34,699 nt of DNA from Enteractinococcus helveticum (GTDB lineage: Bacteria; Actinomycetota; Actinomycetes; Actinomycetales; Micrococcaceae): the NCBI RefSeq assembly GCF_020742345.1, contig NZ_DYXC01000027.1, positions 1 through 34,699 of the forward strand, in the 5' to 3' direction. The number at the start of each line of letters is the position of its first letter. The stretch's first letter is position 1. Below are positions 33,810 through 34,699 of the stretch, piece after piece. A program made the translations under genes and the position numbers. Below the pieces are notes generated by a model that worked only from the letters and a program-made list of their open reading frames with translations, had not been told where the DNA came from and did not search any database.

Positions 33810-33862
33810 ACCTCTTTATGCGTATTCGTCGTCACCTCTTTATGCGTATTCGTCGTCACCTC
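33810..33862 (+). repeat. 24-bp tandem duplication over a start codon
   Basis: The unit CTCTTTATGCGTATTCGTCG plus TCAC occurs twice in perfect tandem (33812-33835, 33836-33859), with a few shared bases on each side. Each copy contains an ATG in the same frame, so the protein may begin MRIRRHLFMRIRRHLA or with the second copy only. Confidence 0.95.
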
Positions 33863-34270
33863 GCCCTGGCATCCGTGGCTACGGCTGGAATTTTTGGGCT
33901 CACCGCTTGTGGCGGCAACGCACTGGCAGACTCTTGTGAGGGCTATTGGGAATTTGACCAAGACCATGCCGACGCTATTGGTGAAGCAATGCAACAAGTC
34001 GGTTCCGGTGAATCTTATGACGCCGAAGCAATACGCGCCAAGATTGACGATGCCACCAACGACTTCAACGCACTCATTGAGAACTCCCAAGACGATATGT
34101 TTGTCGAAGAAGCCTCCAAGACCCTGCCAATGTTCGAGATGGTCAGCACACTGGCTGACCCAGATGTGTCGATCGAAGAAAAAACAGAACTAATGGGTTC
34201 ATCCGGTCTTAGTGAGATGATGGAAGCCGAGCGCAACCTTATTGAGATCTGCGAAGCCGAAATCAACTAG
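33818..34270 (+). CDS. small secreted lipoprotein of unknown function
   Basis: 150-aa protein with a positively charged N-terminus, a hydrophobic stretch and the lipobox LTAC followed by GG, so it should be lipid-anchored on the outer face of the membrane with about 115 acidic, helical residues outside. The mature part has two cysteines (in DSCEGYW and EICEAEIN), possibly forming a disulfide. AAGGGA lies seven bases before the first ATG, which favours it over the duplicated ATG at 33842. I do not recognise the family. Confidence 0.8.
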   Translation: MRIRRHLFMRIRRHLALASVATAGIFGLTACGGNALADSCEGYWEFDQDHADAIGEAMQQVGSGESYDAEAIRAKIDDATNDFNALIENSQDDMFVEEASKTLPMFEMVSTLADPDVSIEEKTELMGSSGLSEMMEAERNLIEICEAEIN

Positions 34271-34289
34271 CACGGTCGGCAGCGGGTGA

Positions 34290-34559
34290 CTACTGGTTCG
34301 TTGAACCGCGGGGCCAGATGAGATGGTCACGTGGGCCTTCAAGACGTGCCACCGAGATTTTGACCTCGGTGAGTTCTTCCCGTAATTGGTGAAGGTCTGC
34401 ACGGAACTCTCCACGAACTGCACGGAACTGTTCATGGACTGCAGCGAATTGGGCGTCCGTGCGTCGGATTATCCATGCGAAGCCAGCAAAAATCCCACCG
34501 CCCAGTGTGATGAGCAAACCGGCGGCGGAAATGATAATAGCAAGTGTTTCTACCGACAT
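34290..34559 (-). CDS. small membrane protein with coiled-coil tail
   Basis: 89 aa from the ATG at 34559: one N-terminal transmembrane helix (LAIIISAAGLLITLGGGIFAGFAWII) with the charged tail probably in the cytoplasm, then a heptad-like region (FAAVHEQFRAVRGEFRADLHQLREELTEV). The architecture is common among uncharacterised actinobacterial proteins; no function can be given. It is convergent with the lipoprotein gene. Confidence 0.65.
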   Translation of the reverse strand: MSVETLAIIISAAGLLITLGGGIFAGFAWIIRRTDAQFAAVHEQFRAVRGEFRADLHQLREELTEVKISVARLEGPRDHLIWPRGSTNQ

Positions 34560-34621
34560 ATACACATCCCTATTCTGCACCATAGGGAACAACTGTTTCC
34601 AGCAAATCTAGGAGATTATCC

Positions 34622-34699
34622 CTACCTGCGAGGTTGCGCCGTCTCCAGATGTGGAAAAGTCTGTTCGGTCAGGACCGCGGGCCCGTCTTCCTTGACTAA
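34622..34699 (-). CDS. possible 3' end of an unknown gene
   Basis: Reading in from the right edge on the minus strand gives 25 open codons (LVKEDGPAVLTEQTFPHLETAQPRR) and a TAG, 63 bp before the next minus-strand gene. The text looks protein-like but is too short to identify; it could be chance. Confidence 0.35.
   Translation of the reverse strand, partial: LVKEDGPAVLTEQTFPHLETAQPRR

Overview
The window looks like a chromosomal segment of a mid-GC actinobacterium. By eye it is about 52-56% GC over most of its length and clearly higher in the biotin block. The gene content (BioQ-type biotin control, ATGA/GTGA-coupled operons, IclR-controlled ureide genes, a NagB and small lipoproteins of actinobacterial style) fits a member of the Micrococcaceae or a close relative. 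I cannot fix the genus from sequence alone. I see no rRNA, tRNA, CRISPR array, prophage or intact insertion sequence.

Layout. (1) 1-2449, minus: an acetoacetate block, scoA-scoB-thiolase, divergent from an IclR regulator (2600-3385, plus). (2) 3454-7663: a nitrilase-superfamily amidase, an unusual ATP-sulfurylase-like protein and, convergent to it, a trimethylamine monooxygenase-like flavoenzyme. (3) 8149-27963: a large purine/ureide catabolism island. It holds a peroxiredoxin (plus); an operon hyi-glxR-gcl-glxK-allB (minus); an NCS2 urate/xanthine-type permease (plus); an operon malic enzyme-malate synthase-CitE-like protein-allE (minus); an IclR regulator (plus); an operon uraD-uraH-urate oxidase (minus); and a pyruvate kinase (plus). 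(4) 28176-32736: a biotin block with a TetR (BioQ-like) gene divergent from bioY, a short AMP-ligase, an atypical thiolase, bioM and bioN. (5) 32878-34699: nagB, a lipoprotein whose start region is a tandem duplication, a one-helix membrane/coiled-coil protein and the tail of another gene.

How the island works. Urate enters by the permease. Urate oxidase, UraH and UraD turn it into allantoin, and AllB opens allantoin to allantoate. AllE handles ureidoglycine. Glyoxylate then has two routes. One is Gcl-GlxR(-Hyi)-GlxK to phosphoglycerate, with pyruvate kinase finishing. The other is malate synthase plus malic enzyme to pyruvate. The enzymes for allantoate hydrolysis and for ureidoglycolate cleavage are not in the window.

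The main discovery candidate is regulatory. Five transcription units of the island carry the same 15-bp operator (consensus TTCCACAATRTGAAA), each with a second, weaker half-operator whose centre lies exactly 21 bp upstream. The peroxiredoxin and hyi operators share an identical 16-mer. This defines an AllR-like regulon and recruits a peroxide-detoxifying enzyme into it, next to the H2O2-producing urate oxidase. Secondary candidates are the CitE-like protein between malate synthase and AllE, the ligase and thiolase inside the biotin transporter operon, and the ATP-sulfurylase-like protein with an altered nucleotide motif.
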